Source: Laceyella putida (GTDB taxonomy: Bacteria; Bacillota; Bacilli; Thermoactinomycetales; Thermoactinomycetaceae). Taken from it: a DNA stretch of 38,572 nucleotides. Positions 31,261 to 38,572 of the stretch are shown piece after piece; the first letter of the stretch is position 1, and every line of letters begins with the position of its first letter. The position numbers and the translations under genes are program-made. A model generated the notes under the pieces. The model ran no database searches. It was not told the origin of the DNA and worked only from the letters and a program-made list of their open reading frames with translations. The stretch covers positions 1 through 38,572 of the forward strand of contig NZ_JBHTBW010000037.1 in NCBI RefSeq assembly GCF_042665195.1. The letters are read 5' to 3'.

Positions 31261-31285
31261 ATTTTCTCCTTGCAAGCGAGAAAAT
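31261..31285. promoter_or_regulatory. Palindrome between divergent genes
   Basis: ATTTTCTC and GAGAAAAT form a perfect 8-bp repeat around CTTGCAAGC, itself containing the palindrome CTTGCAAG. It lies 42 bp upstream of the minus-strand spore-coat gene and about 230 bp upstream of the coiled-coil gene. It may be an operator; the regulator is not recognised. Confidence 0.4.
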
Positions 31286-31517
31286 CCCTGGCTTTTAAGT
31301 CCCATTTTTTTTGAAAATCCATTTACAAACACATGTTCGTATTGTAATATATAAATATCGAGAGCGGGAGGTGGCAACCCCTTTACATAAATGGACGAAT
31401 TGCAATATTTGATGGGTTGTTTTGCCAAGCTTGCCGATAGAAAATAGACCCAATATAAAAATTTGTTTTGCAACGGACATGATGTACAGCTAGAAATTCA
31501 ACAAAAGGAGAAAAAAG

Positions 31518-32570
31518 ATGGGTAAAGTCACAGAAAAAGACACCAAAGCTACGATCCTGGCGGCACTTCGTGAGGCAGAGAAAAAGATTGCTGAACTGGA
31601 GAAAGGGAAGTTAAATCCCGTTGCGGAAACGGCAGCCAAAAAAACGGCTGAAACCATAGCCAAAGCAAATGCGATTGTGGAAGTGAGCATTGAAGAAAAA
31701 ATCACCGACTTGTCTAAATCCGTCACCAATCTCCTTGGCAAAATCAGTGAAGATATCATTGAACAAACCAACAATCTTCAAACGATAAAAGACGCCATTG
31801 CCATTAAAGAGGCAGAGCTGAAGGAATTGTTTGGCATTGAAAAACAAGCGCATACCCTTGCCGCACTGGTAAATGCCCATCAAGAATTGAAACTGGAACA
31901 AGAAAAGGAGTTGGCAGAGGCGAAAGAGAAAGCCACCGCTGAGCTTGCCGAGATCGAAAACTCCATTAAAACCGCACGGGAGCAATACGAAGCTCTTGTT
32001 AAAGAGCAAAAGGCAAAATTGGCGCAAAGCCAAAAGCGTGAAGAAGAAGAATTCAAATATGACTTCGAAAGACACAAAAAACAAGCGTTTGACAATCTGG
32101 AAGATGAGTTGACCAGCAAGCGCAAAGCTTTTAACGAGGAACTGGAAAAAACAAACGCTGAACTAAACGCACACAAAAAATCTCTGGATGAACGTGAAGC
32201 CGCCATCGAAAAGCGCGAACAAAAAATGGACGCCCTTGAAGCGGAAGTCGCTTCCATTCCCGCCAAATTGGATGAGGTGAAAGCGGAAGCCAACGCGAAA
32301 GCGGAAGCGGAAATCAAGAAAGTTCTTGCTATTCGAGAAGCGGCTTTCAAAAAAGAAATCGAAGCTGACAAACGGATTCTTGAAACAGAGCGTGACAATC
32401 TCAAAACCCAGCTTGAAGCGGCAAATGAAACGATTGCCACCCTGCAAGCCAAATTGGATGAGGCATACAAGCGCATTCAAGAAATGGGTATCCAAATGGT
32501 GTCCAGTTCCAACGAATCCAAAGCCTTTGACAAGATTGCCGCGCTTGTTTCCGACAAGAATAACAAATGA
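31518..32570 (+). CDS. Long coiled-coil protein of unknown function
   Basis: A 350-residue, highly charged protein, rich in Glu, Lys and Ala. Heptad-like repeats run from about residue 95 to 335 (for example KAFNEELEKTNAELNAHKK), giving a near-continuous coiled coil. The first 90 residues are helical too but less charged, with an Ala/Thr-rich stretch. There is no signal peptide, membrane helix or cysteine. ATG at 31518 is preceded by AAAAGGAG. It has its own terminator and no co-directional neighbours. A cytoskeletal, DNA-associated or spore-structural role is possible; no family is recognised. Confidence 0.75.
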   Translation: MGKVTEKDTKATILAALREAEKKIAELEKGKLNPVAETAAKKTAETIAKANAIVEVSIEEKITDLSKSVTNLLGKISEDIIEQTNNLQTIKDAIAIKEAELKELFGIEKQAHTLAALVNAHQELKLEQEKELAEAKEKATAELAEIENSIKTAREQYEALVKEQKAKLAQSQKREEEEFKYDFERHKKQAFDNLEDELTSKRKAFNEELEKTNAELNAHKKSLDEREAAIEKREQKMDALEAEVASIPAKLDEVKAEANAKAEAEIKKVLAIREAAFKKEIEADKRILETERDNLKTQLEAANETIATLQAKLDEAYKRIQEMGIQMVSSSNESKAFDKIAALVSDKNNK

Positions 32571-32669
32571 TGCTTTTCAAATGATGGCAGAGATTTTGAT
32601 TATGTAGGATAAAACGGCTTTCTTGTCACAGTGGAGGCAACAGGTGAGCCGGTGCCCATATCAAATGCG

Positions 32670-32716
32670 AAACAAGCCCATGAACATCGGAAAAAAGAGG
32701 TCATGGGCTTGTTTTT
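32670..32716 (+). terminator. Intrinsic terminator after the coiled-coil gene
   Basis: AAACAAGCCCATGA pairs perfectly (14 bp) with TCATGGGCTTGTTT, followed by TT. It lies about 100 bp after the coiled-coil stop codon. Confidence 0.8.
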
Positions 32717-32926
32717 GCATTGCCAAAATGGTTTAAACCCAAACGCGAATGGTAAAGTGGGTGACAACCAACACATCATTTGCAATCCCTTACATGATGG
32801 GGAAACTCTCCTCCTTTCAGTGCTGCCCCCCATCTAATTCCCGGTCGCCAATTGTCGGAAGATTCGCATGAATGCGTTCGTGAGTGTTTTCGCTCGGCTT
32901 CTCCTCCAAGGAACCGAAGGGCAAAA

Positions 32927-33432
32927 ATGTTGGAAGACCTGAAGGATGCGCGCTTACGGGGATTGGCTTATTATGAAGCGGGGGCGCGATTTGCATTGGA
33001 CGATAAAGTAATGCAAAAAGTCATTGAAACCCTGAAAATCGATTCGGTCCGACTGAAAGAAACCTTGCGCCATCAGAATGGATTCGTCGATGTGGTGAAG
33101 GAACACATCTTGTCCGCGATCAAGGTCAAAGAACTGGACAACCAGGGACAACTCCTTCATTCCCTTTGATCAGGCAACGTGATCATTCTGGGTGAAGGCT
33201 GGCCCCGGGCCTTTGCCGGTGATGTTTCCGGCGGCGCGGTGCGGTCCGTTTCCCACCCCACCTCGCAAACCGTCGTCCGCAGTCCCCAGGACCGCTTCAC
33301 GGAACGATTCACATCAATCAGTCTCTCATCCGCCGTCGGCTGAAAAGCCCGAACGTCCGCGTCAAAGCGATGAATATTGGCAGTATGAGCCACACGGTTG
33401 TCAGTGTGATGTACATCGAGGGCATCGCTGAT
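32927..33432 (+). pseudogene. Degenerate gerA-family spore germination gene
   Basis: The sequence encodes the soluble N-terminal domain of a GerA-type germinant receptor subunit, interrupted twice. The first part ends LLHSL, then an in-frame TGA (33167-33169), after which homology continues as SGNVIILGEGWPRAF and then PTSQTVVRSPQDRFTER. A frameshift near 33305 leads to NQSLIRRRLKSPNVRV and VVSVMYIEGIAD. The order RGP-x-x-GF-x-E, then N-x-x-LIRRR, then YI-x-GIAD is diagnostic for the family. The membrane domain and partner genes gerB and gerC are missing. The short 80-codon frame may look like a gene but is part of this relic. Confidence 0.78.
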
Positions 33433-33594
33433 CCGCTATGTAGTCGTTTCGGGCAATGTTATTGTTGTTTGAAATGGGATCTTCTTGCTTCATCGCTCTC
33501 GTTAACCATTGTTGATTCCTTCATTTTTGAAACGGCGAAAGGACAAAAAACTTGTTTGCCGCTTACCTGTCTGCATAGCGACATGGAGAGAGAT

Positions 33595-33951
33595 TCAATC
33601 CCCTTCTATTTCTCGTTTAGCCCGAATAAAGGCGATGAATTGGTTTATTTCCCCAGCTGAAAGGACTTTTCCATCCACAGCCAGTTCTGTCCCCGAACAT
33701 TTCGTCAATTCCAGTTTATCGATGATTTGGTTCCGGTGGGGAAGAAAGGTTGGATTATCCACACGGCCGATGAGATAGTCAACGGAGGTTTCAAACAAGT
33801 CAGCTATAGACTTTATGGCTTCCAATGAAGGTTGGCGATATCCCGATTCATATCCCGCATACGTGCTTTTCGCAATCCCAAGCCGATCAGCCGTATATTG
33901 CAGTGTCCATTTTTTGCTCTTTCTTAATTCAATGACTCTATCTAATATCAT
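33595..33951 (-). CDS. ansR: XRE-family repressor of the ans operon (AnsR)
   Basis: A 118-residue protein with an N-terminal HTH (KWTLQYTADRLGIAKSTYAGYESG, about residues 15-38) and a short C-terminal region. Its size and its position divergent to ansAB match AnsR of Bacillus subtilis, which represses asparaginase and aspartase genes until asparagine or aspartate is available. The ATG at 33951 behind GAGGGGGAGAGG is chosen; a longer frame adds 16 codons without a site. Direct repeats in the intergenic region are possible targets. Confidence 0.85.
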   Translation of the reverse strand: MILDRVIELRKSKKWTLQYTADRLGIAKSTYAGYESGYRQPSLEAIKSIADLFETSVDYLIGRVDNPTFLPHRNQIIDKLELTKCSGTELAVDGKVLSAGEINQFIAFIRAKREIEGD

Positions 33952-34035
33952 CGCCTCTCCCCCTCTTTCTCTCAGATTATTATAACACCAGCAACTCAAT
34001 GAATAAATAAAAATGTTCGCGTAACGAATACTTTT

Positions 34036-34080
34036 CTATTGATTATTGACGGTTTCGTCCATATAATTACTATTGATTAT
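34036..34080 (+). promoter_or_regulatory. ansAB promoter with flanking direct repeats
   Basis: TTGATT (34039-34044) and TATAAT (34062-34067) have a 17-bp spacer, a good sigma-A promoter. The 11-bp string CTATTGATTAT occurs at 34036-34046 and 34070-34080, covering the -35 box and the start region. Such placement suits repressor half-sites, most simply AnsR. The leader to the ansA start is about 140 nt. Confidence 0.6.
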
Positions 34081-34217
34081 ACGCGTATTGCGTACACAGT
34101 GGTTTGAACGCCATCGCAGCTTGTTTGCGGGTGGAGATTGCATCTTGTGCTTGCGTCCTGTTTTGAGAAGAGTTAATTGTCTGTTTTTGACAATAGCGCC
34201 TTAAAGAGGTGGAGAAT

Positions 34218-35210
34218 ATGAAAAAGTTGCTGTTAGTGGCCACTGGCGGAACGATCGCTTCAGTGGAGGGAACAGAAGGACTGGCTCCTCGCATGAAAGC
34301 CGAAGAATTGATGAGTTATTTGCCGGTGCAAAATCAGAGCTGTCAGGTTGAAAGTAAACTTTTGATGAATATGGATAGCACCAACATGCAACCTGAGTCT
34401 TGGGTGAAAATTGCGGAAACGATCTATGAGAATTACGACCGTTATGACGGTTTTGTCATCACGCATGGAACGGACACCATGGCCTATACCTCGGCGGCTC
34501 TGTCTTATATGTTGCAAAATCTGACGAAACCCATTGTCATTACAGGTTCTCAAGTTCCCATCAGCTTTGGGAGAACCGATGCCAAGAAAAACATGGCCGA
34601 TGCGATCCGCTTTGCTTGTGAAAAGATAGGCGGGGTTTTTATCGTTTTTGACGGCAAGGTCATCCAAGGGACAAGGGCTGTCAAAATGAGAACCAAGAGC
34701 TATGATGCGTTTGAAAGCATTAATCATCCTTATGTCGCTTATATCGACGGATTGGATGTGAAATATGGCAAACCAATCAGTCCACCAAAAAATGTCGTGC
34801 TTAAACTGGATACTTCCTTATGTCCGGATGTTTTTGTGATGAAATTGGTTCCGGGCGCAAAACCGGAGCTCTTTGATTGCCTGAAACAGTTGTATAAAGG
34901 GATCATCATTGAGAGTTTCGGCAGCGGTGGCATTCCATTTCAAGGCAGAAATCTCCTGCCCAAATTACAAGAGATGAGCTCGATGGGAATGGCCGTTGTG
35001 ATCACAACGCAATGTCTGGAAGAAGGAGAAGATGTGGGTCTGTATGAAGTGGGGCGGAAAGCGGCCCAAAACATGATCATTCTTTCTAGGGATATGAACA
35101 CAGAGGCCATTGTTCCCAAATTGATGTGGGTTTTGGGGAAAACGCATGACCTTCATGAGGTCAAGCGAATGATGGAAACACCGATTGCAAATGATATCAC
35201 ACCTTATTAG
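34218..35210 (+). CDS. ansA: L-asparaginase, type I
   Basis: Hydrolyses asparagine to aspartate and ammonia in the cytosol. At 330 residues, it has both asparaginase signatures: LLVATGGTIAS at the N-terminus (nucleophile Thr) and ITHGTDTMAYT (about residues 81-91, Thr-Asp pair), with no signal peptide. The ATG at 34218 follows AGAGGTGGAGA; a GTG three codons upstream overlaps this site and is rejected. It is followed after 21 bp by the aspartase gene, so the pair degrades asparagine to fumarate and two ammonia. AnsR is encoded divergently. Confidence 0.93.
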   Translation: MKKLLLVATGGTIASVEGTEGLAPRMKAEELMSYLPVQNQSCQVESKLLMNMDSTNMQPESWVKIAETIYENYDRYDGFVITHGTDTMAYTSAALSYMLQNLTKPIVITGSQVPISFGRTDAKKNMADAIRFACEKIGGVFIVFDGKVIQGTRAVKMRTKSYDAFESINHPYVAYIDGLDVKYGKPISPPKNVVLKLDTSLCPDVFVMKLVPGAKPELFDCLKQLYKGIIIESFGSGGIPFQGRNLLPKLQEMSSMGMAVVITTQCLEEGEDVGLYEVGRKAAQNMIILSRDMNTEAIVPKLMWVLGKTHDLHEVKRMMETPIANDITPY

Positions 35211-35231
35211 AAAAGAAAGCGGGTATCTACG

Positions 35232-36659
35232 ATGATGAACATACAGTCATATCGAACGGAAAAAGATTTTCTTGGAGAAAAGCAAATTCCCGCAGAAGCA
35301 TATTATGGAATTCAAACCTGGCGAGCGAACGAAAACTTTCCCATTACGGGATACCGCCTTCACCCGTCCCTCATCTGCGCCATCGCGATGGTGAAGAAAG
35401 CAGCCGCTCTGGCCAACATGGAAACCGGTCGGTTAAATCCCCGCTTCGGCAAGGTGATTGTCACGGCCGCCCAGGAAATCATCGATGGCAAGTGGCATGA
35501 TCAATTCATTGTCGACCCGATTCAAGGAGGGGCCGGGACATCCATCAACATGAATGCCAATGAGGTGATTGCGAACAGGAGTCTGGAACTTTTGGGCGAA
35601 GAAAAAGGAAATTATTTTTTGCTGAGCCCCAATACGCATGTAAATATGTCCCAATCCACCAATGACGCTTTTCCGACTGCGATTCATATCGCCACCCTCA
35701 TTCTATTGGACAAATTGTTGGAAACGATGAAATGGATGCATGAGGTGTTCGTGAAAAAAGCGAAAGAGTTTGACCATGTGATCAAAATGGGTCGGACTCA
35801 TCTTCAAGACGCCGTGCCCATCCGCCTCGGTCAGGAATTTGAAGCGTACAGCCGGGTGTTGGAACGCGACATCAAGCGGATCAAACAATCACGCCAGCAT
35901 TTATATGAGGTGAATATGGGGGCAACGGCTGTCGGCACAGGATTGAATGCGGATCCGCGTTATATCGAGAGGGTTGTGGAACACCTCGCCGAAATTAGCG
36001 GATATCCCTTGGTAAGTGCGGAACATCTGATCGACGCCACGCAAAACACAGATGCCTATACTGAAGTTTCCGCCGCTTTGAAAGTGTGTATGATGAATAT
36101 GTCAAAAATCGCCAATGACTTGCGATTGATGGCTTCCGGCCCTCGTGTGGGATTGGCTGAGATTGTGTTGCCGGCCCGTCAACCCGGTTCATCCATCATG
36201 CCGGGGAAAGTAAATCCCGTGATGGCTGAAGTGATCAATCAAGTCGCTTTTCAAGTCATCGGCAACGATCATACCATCTGCCTGGCATCCGAAGCGGGAC
36301 AGCTCGAATTAAATGTGATGGAGCCGGTCCTTGTGTTTAACCTGCTGCAATCAATCAGCATTATGAATAATGCTTTCCGCGCTTTTACGGAAAACTGTTT
36401 GGCCGGGATTAAAGCCAATGAGGAAAGATTGAAGGAATACGTGGAAAAGAGTGTGGGGGTCATTACGGCGGTAAACCCGCATCTCGGGTATGAAGTGGCC
36501 GCACGAATAGCCAGGGAAGCGATTCTCACCGGCCAATCCGTTCGTGAATTATGCTTGAAATATGATGTCTTGACGGAAGAGGAGCTGGATCTGATTTTGG
36601 ATCCATATGAAATGACGCATCCCGGAATCGCCGGGGCTTCCTTGTTAAACAACCAATAG
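35232..36659 (+). CDS. ansB: Aspartate ammonia-lyase (aspartase)
   Basis: Converts aspartate to fumarate and ammonia. A 475-residue member of the fumarase/aspartase superfamily with the signature GSSIMPGKVNP (about residues 318-328). Also present are the N-terminal substrate region SPNTHVNMSQSTNDAFPTA, TMKWMHE..., GRTHLQDAVPIRLGQEF and GGAGTSINMNANEVIANR. Aspartase rather than fumarase is chosen from the operon with asparaginase and overall resemblance to Bacillus AnsB (also called AspA). Two adjacent ATG codons give uncertainty of one residue at the start. A terminator lies 22 bp after the stop. Confidence 0.92.
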   Translation: MMNIQSYRTEKDFLGEKQIPAEAYYGIQTWRANENFPITGYRLHPSLICAIAMVKKAAALANMETGRLNPRFGKVIVTAAQEIIDGKWHDQFIVDPIQGGAGTSINMNANEVIANRSLELLGEEKGNYFLLSPNTHVNMSQSTNDAFPTAIHIATLILLDKLLETMKWMHEVFVKKAKEFDHVIKMGRTHLQDAVPIRLGQEFEAYSRVLERDIKRIKQSRQHLYEVNMGATAVGTGLNADPRYIERVVEHLAEISGYPLVSAEHLIDATQNTDAYTEVSAALKVCMMNMSKIANDLRLMASGPRVGLAEIVLPARQPGSSIMPGKVNPVMAEVINQVAFQVIGNDHTICLASEAGQLELNVMEPVLVFNLLQSISIMNNAFRAFTENCLAGIKANEERLKEYVEKSVGVITAVNPHLGYEVAARIAREAILTGQSVRELCLKYDVLTEEELDLILDPYEMTHPGIAGASLLNNQ

Positions 36660-36681
36660 GAAAAATAAAGAGTAGATGAAA

Positions 36682-36725
36682 ACAAGGGATCATCTGAAGT
36701 GGATGATCCCTTGTATTGTTTTTGT
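36682..36725. terminator. Bidirectional terminator after ansAB
   Basis: ACAAGGGATCATC and GATGATCCCTTGT pair over 13 bp across a 7-nt loop, followed by ATTGTTTTTGTTG on the plus strand. It also lies 8 bp beyond the stop of the convergent cysteine dioxygenase-like gene. Confidence 0.85.
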
Positions 36726-36732
36726 TGCAAGT

Positions 36733-37224
36733 TTAACCTCCGTTTTGAGCCCCCATCGTTTCGTCCAGCGAATAAAACTTTGTCTCCCGCAAGGGCGGAG
36801 TGTAGAGATGAAAAGAGATGAGCGGTTTCGGGCACGGATTGTACATGGAGTGAATCTCCCCATAGTTGCAGTAAATAAAATCCCCCGTCTTATGCCATTG
36901 TTCCCGTGTGAGGGACGGCCTGGCTGGGTTGGTATACTTCCTGTTCACTAAGCTTCCTGACACTACGTGAACGCAACAGACGGACTCTCCGTGATCGTGA
37001 ATGGGCGTTGCTGTGAATGGGGGAAGGTTGATGACAATGGCCTCAAACAGGTCGGAGCGGAAGATGACATTCCTGCCGTAATGAAGAGGGGGAGCGGGGG
37101 GGGATATATATGAATCCAAGCGTTCCAAGGTGCAGTCGGTTTTTTTGATCGTTTGTTTCAATATTTTGAAATCAGGCTTTGCCAGATCTCGCAAAAACCT
37201 GTTTAAACACTCAACGATATTCAC
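36733..37224 (-). CDS. Cysteine dioxygenase-like protein
   Basis: A 163-residue cupin of the cysteine dioxygenase type I family, a soluble enzyme that oxidises cysteine or a related thiol to its sulfinate with O2. The iron ligands are visible as the two His in PIHDHGESVCC (about residues 76 and 78) and the His of EIHSMYNP (near 126). The motif VHVVSGSL is typical. The substrate may be cysteine, 3-mercaptopropionate or another thiol. The ATG at 37224 is preceded by AGGAGA. It is convergent to the ans operon and stands alone. Confidence 0.82.
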   Translation of the reverse strand: MNIVECLNRFLRDLAKPDFKILKQTIKKTDCTLERLDSYISPPAPPLHYGRNVIFRSDLFEAIVINLPPFTATPIHDHGESVCCVHVVSGSLVNRKYTNPARPSLTREQWHKTGDFIYCNYGEIHSMYNPCPKPLISFHLYTPPLRETKFYSLDETMGAQNGG

Positions 37225-37533
37225 AAAATCTCCTCCTATGCGGGAAAATTTGTTGATAATGATGAGTGACTTAGTCGAGATTCATGATGGAAAATGATCT
37301 GTATTCACTACAGTACGAACCGGCTTTGTTTTTCATGAATGATTTTTGCAGAAAAACAGGTGAAAAAGTACATATGAAGGGGCGTAGTCTCACACCAGAC
37401 ATGTCTGCATCAGGCCTAATGCAGGCCGGAATCTATTTCGTTAAAAAATTTATATTGTCATAATTTTATTATACCATACATACTTCAACGAAACTTTTTT
37501 GTGTGAACATCTTTTGACGTAAAACTAGTTAAT
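37225..37533. other. Intergenic region with overlapping palindromes
   Basis: CAGACATGTCTG (37396-37407) is a perfect 12-bp palindrome, and TGCATCAGGCCTAATGCA (37406-37423) is a nearly perfect one that overlaps it. They lie about 180 bp upstream of the cysteine dioxygenase-like gene and in front of the small plus-strand ORFs. They could be operators. No other gene is seen in the stretch. Confidence 0.35.
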
Positions 37534-37656
37534 TTGAAAGAGGCGTACCGGCAGGCATTTTTTCCGGATGAATGGGGCATCATTTTTAGTGCAAAAGATT
37601 TAACCTTTAATGTTTGCTGCATCAACGAGAAAAAAATGAGGAATCTGAAACAATAG
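37534..37656 (+). CDS. Possible small protein or gene fragment
   Basis: A 40-codon frame starting with TTG reads LKEAYRQAFFPDEWGIIFSA and then KDLTFNVCCINEKK. Its composition looks protein-like and the frame runs up to the next small gene, but there is no ribosome site and no ATG. It may be the end of a decayed gene. No family recognised. Confidence 0.3.
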   Translation: MKEAYRQAFFPDEWGIIFSAKDLTFNVCCINEKKMRNLKQ

Positions 37657-37677
37657 GTGGATAAAGGTGGAGTGATC

Positions 37678-37827
37678 ATGGAAGACAGATCGGAGCAATA
37701 TATCATCCCTGACCTGAAGGGAAATCAACAAATCATCAGCAGAGTGGCTGAGCTGGAACAAGAAATATCCCAATTGCTCAACAAGGATGTTTCTTTGATT
37801 GTGTATCTAAAAGAAGCCAACCGCTAA
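37678..37827 (+). CDS. Small conserved-looking protein of unknown function
   Basis: A 49-residue acidic peptide (MEDRSEQYIIPDLKG, then an amphipathic helix RVAELEQEISQLL, then KDVSLIVYLKEANR). The ATG is preceded by GGTGGAG at proper spacing, and composition is protein-like. It has no signal or membrane segment. It resembles small sporulation-era or regulatory proteins of bacilli in style only; no family is recognised. A terminator follows about 200 bp later, and the intervening DNA has no clear gene apart from a 19-codon frame at about 37919. Confidence 0.55.
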   Translation: MEDRSEQYIIPDLKGNQQIISRVAELEQEISQLLNKDVSLIVYLKEANR

Positions 37828-38031
37828 ATCCGGGTTGGGAAGAAGGGATTGATGGTGGCATACCCGGCTGGTTCCGGGTGACCATGCTTCAAGCAACAGC
37901 GAAAGGAAATGGTTGATGGTCGATGGAAAAGAAGTGTTTGATGCTGCGTATGTCGATAAAATCATGGACAAGTGAAGTCGGCCGTACAAAAACAAGCAAA
38001 GCGCATGGATGTGTTAATCAGGTAACGTAAA

Positions 38032-38066
38032 CCTCAGCCAGTTTGATGGCTGAGGCATTCTTTTTA
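38032..38066 (+). terminator. Intrinsic terminator
   Basis: CCTCAGCCA pairs with TGGCTGAGG across loop GTTTGA, followed by CATTCTTTTT. It probably ends the transcript of the small gene at 37678. Confidence 0.85.
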
Positions 38067-38074
38067 CAGATTTT

Positions 38075-38160
38075 TGCTGGCTGAAAGCCCACGGTTTCAA
38101 TCGTGGGATGAAAGACGGCGTTGCTCGGTATCCCCATAAAGGGGATGCTTAGAGCAACTA
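38075..38160 (+). other. Structured left end of an IS200/IS605-type element
   Basis: CCCACG/CGTGGG (38088-38107) forms a first hairpin. A second structure has outer pair GTTGCTC/GAGCAAC and inner pair ATCCCC/GGGGAT with loop ATAAA (38120-38158). Such hairpins are typical of IS200/IS605 ends and of the leader before tnpA. A tnpA remnant starts 55 bp later. Confidence 0.6.
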
Positions 38161-38212
38161 TTTTTTATCTTTTGATGTTGCAGTTTGCGGATCGAACGGT
38201 TAGGATCTGGAT

Positions 38213-38505
38213 ATGGAACAAGACGACAGAAGAACAAGAACAACGGTCTCTTTAATCAACTATCATTTTGTTTTCTGTCCGCGCTATCGAAGAAAAGTAC
38301 TGGTGAAATGAAGTAGAAGAGCGATTCAAGGAACGGGTGACCGGCAAAAGTGAAAGGAGTGACTTCAAGAAGACTGAGACAAGAATTTAAGCATTTGCCC
38401 CATCTGGTAAGTCTTTGGACACGTTCTTTCTTCGTTAGTACAGCAGGAAATGTATCAAGTGAAACCATTAAACGCTATGTAGAATCACAGAAGACAAGGG
38501 GGTGA
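38213..38505 (+). pseudogene. Remnant of an IS200/IS605 transposase gene (tnpA)
   Basis: The frame starts VSLINYHFVFCPRYRRKVLV, typical of the N-terminus of the Y1 transposase TnpA, then hits a TGA at 38309. In a shifted frame EVEERFKE continues. After a large internal deletion the C-terminus reads LRQEFKHLPHL and SLWTRSFFVSTAGNVS, then ETIKRYVESQKTRG. The HUH motif (H-x-H) is gone, and the part that should carry the catalytic tyrosine could not be located. The gene is therefore inactive. A 6-bp hairpin GAAAGC-GGGA-GCTTTC at 38531-38546 may be part of the right end; no tnpB is seen before the window ends. Confidence 0.85.
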
Positions 38506-38572
38506 AGAATAATCAGAATCTAAAAATAGAGAAAGCGGGAGCTTTCTACACGGTTGCTTTTCCCACTCTAGA

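Noticed and set aside
31611..32495. Long minus-strand ORFs opposite the coiled-coil gene
   Set aside because: Phe/Ser/Arg-rich antisense of Lys/Glu codon runs, a well-known artefact of coiled-coil genes.
37485..37706. 73-codon minus-strand ORF
   Set aside because: No ribosome site; it overlaps the better-supported plus-strand small genes and reads as low-complexity sequence.
38256..38468. 70-codon minus-strand ORF at the right edge
   Set aside because: Antisense of the recognisable tnpA remnant.

Overview
The window looks like chromosomal DNA of an aerobic, endospore-forming member of the Bacillota (Bacillales type), possibly a moderate thermophile. Supporting signs are a qoxABCD-type aa3 quinol oxidase, an ansR/ansAB locus in the Bacillus arrangement, a YheC/YheD-family spore-coat ATP-grasp protein, a gerA-type germination remnant, a Bacillus-type FadR box, AGGAGG ribosome sites and a zinc alcohol dehydrogenase close to the Geobacillus ADH-T type. 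No rRNA, tRNA, CRISPR array or prophage was seen. Several decayed genes and fragments of transposable elements show that parts of the region are eroding.

Region 1 (about 0.3-11.3 kb) is an ethanol/aldehyde-oxidation island. On the minus strand lie zinc alcohol dehydrogenase (adhP), aldehyde dehydrogenase, a DUF779 protein and AMP-forming acetyl-CoA synthetase (acsA); together they can convert ethanol to acetaldehyde, acetate and acetyl-CoA. Divergently lie an iron-type alcohol dehydrogenase, a soluble GAF histidine kinase and a sigma-54-dependent NtrC-type response regulator. The adhP promoter is a textbook -24/-12 sequence, with GGACGAA inverted repeats upstream at typical enhancer distance. 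The island also holds a second, broken aldehyde dehydrogenase next to a MITE-like repeat, a 31-codon relic of another alcohol dehydrogenase, and a tnpB fragment.

Region 2 (11.6-17.6 kb) encodes a secreted papain-like cysteine protease with an exported partner, a Tat-exported YkuE-like phosphoesterase, a PadR regulator with a HAAS-VanZ membrane protein, and a large exported putative glycosidase. Region 3 (17.7-22.1 kb) holds a complete 132-bp MITE-like element and the qox operon. Its subunit II ends in a His/Met-rich pentapeptide repeat, and its upstream region carries two perfect TGTGA-N6-TCACA sites.

Region 4 (22.6-25.3 kb) holds an AidB-like acyl-CoA dehydrogenase behind a FadR box, and an SDR. 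Region 5 (25.4-30.1 kb) is a tight sugar-acid-type operon: LacI regulator, KdgK-like kinase, ACS-family MFS transporter, HPS/KGPDC-like synthase-decarboxylase and PHI-like isomerase, with no KDPG aldolase. Three matching operators lie in front of the regulator and the kinase. This is the best candidate here for an undescribed pathway.

Region 6 (30.2-38.6 kb) holds the YheC/YheD-like protein, a long coiled-coil protein, a gerA pseudogene, ansR and ansAB for asparagine and aspartate catabolism, a cysteine dioxygenase-like protein, one or two very small genes, and an IS200/IS605-type remnant at the right edge. All functional statements rest on reading the sequence and general family knowledge; no searches were run.
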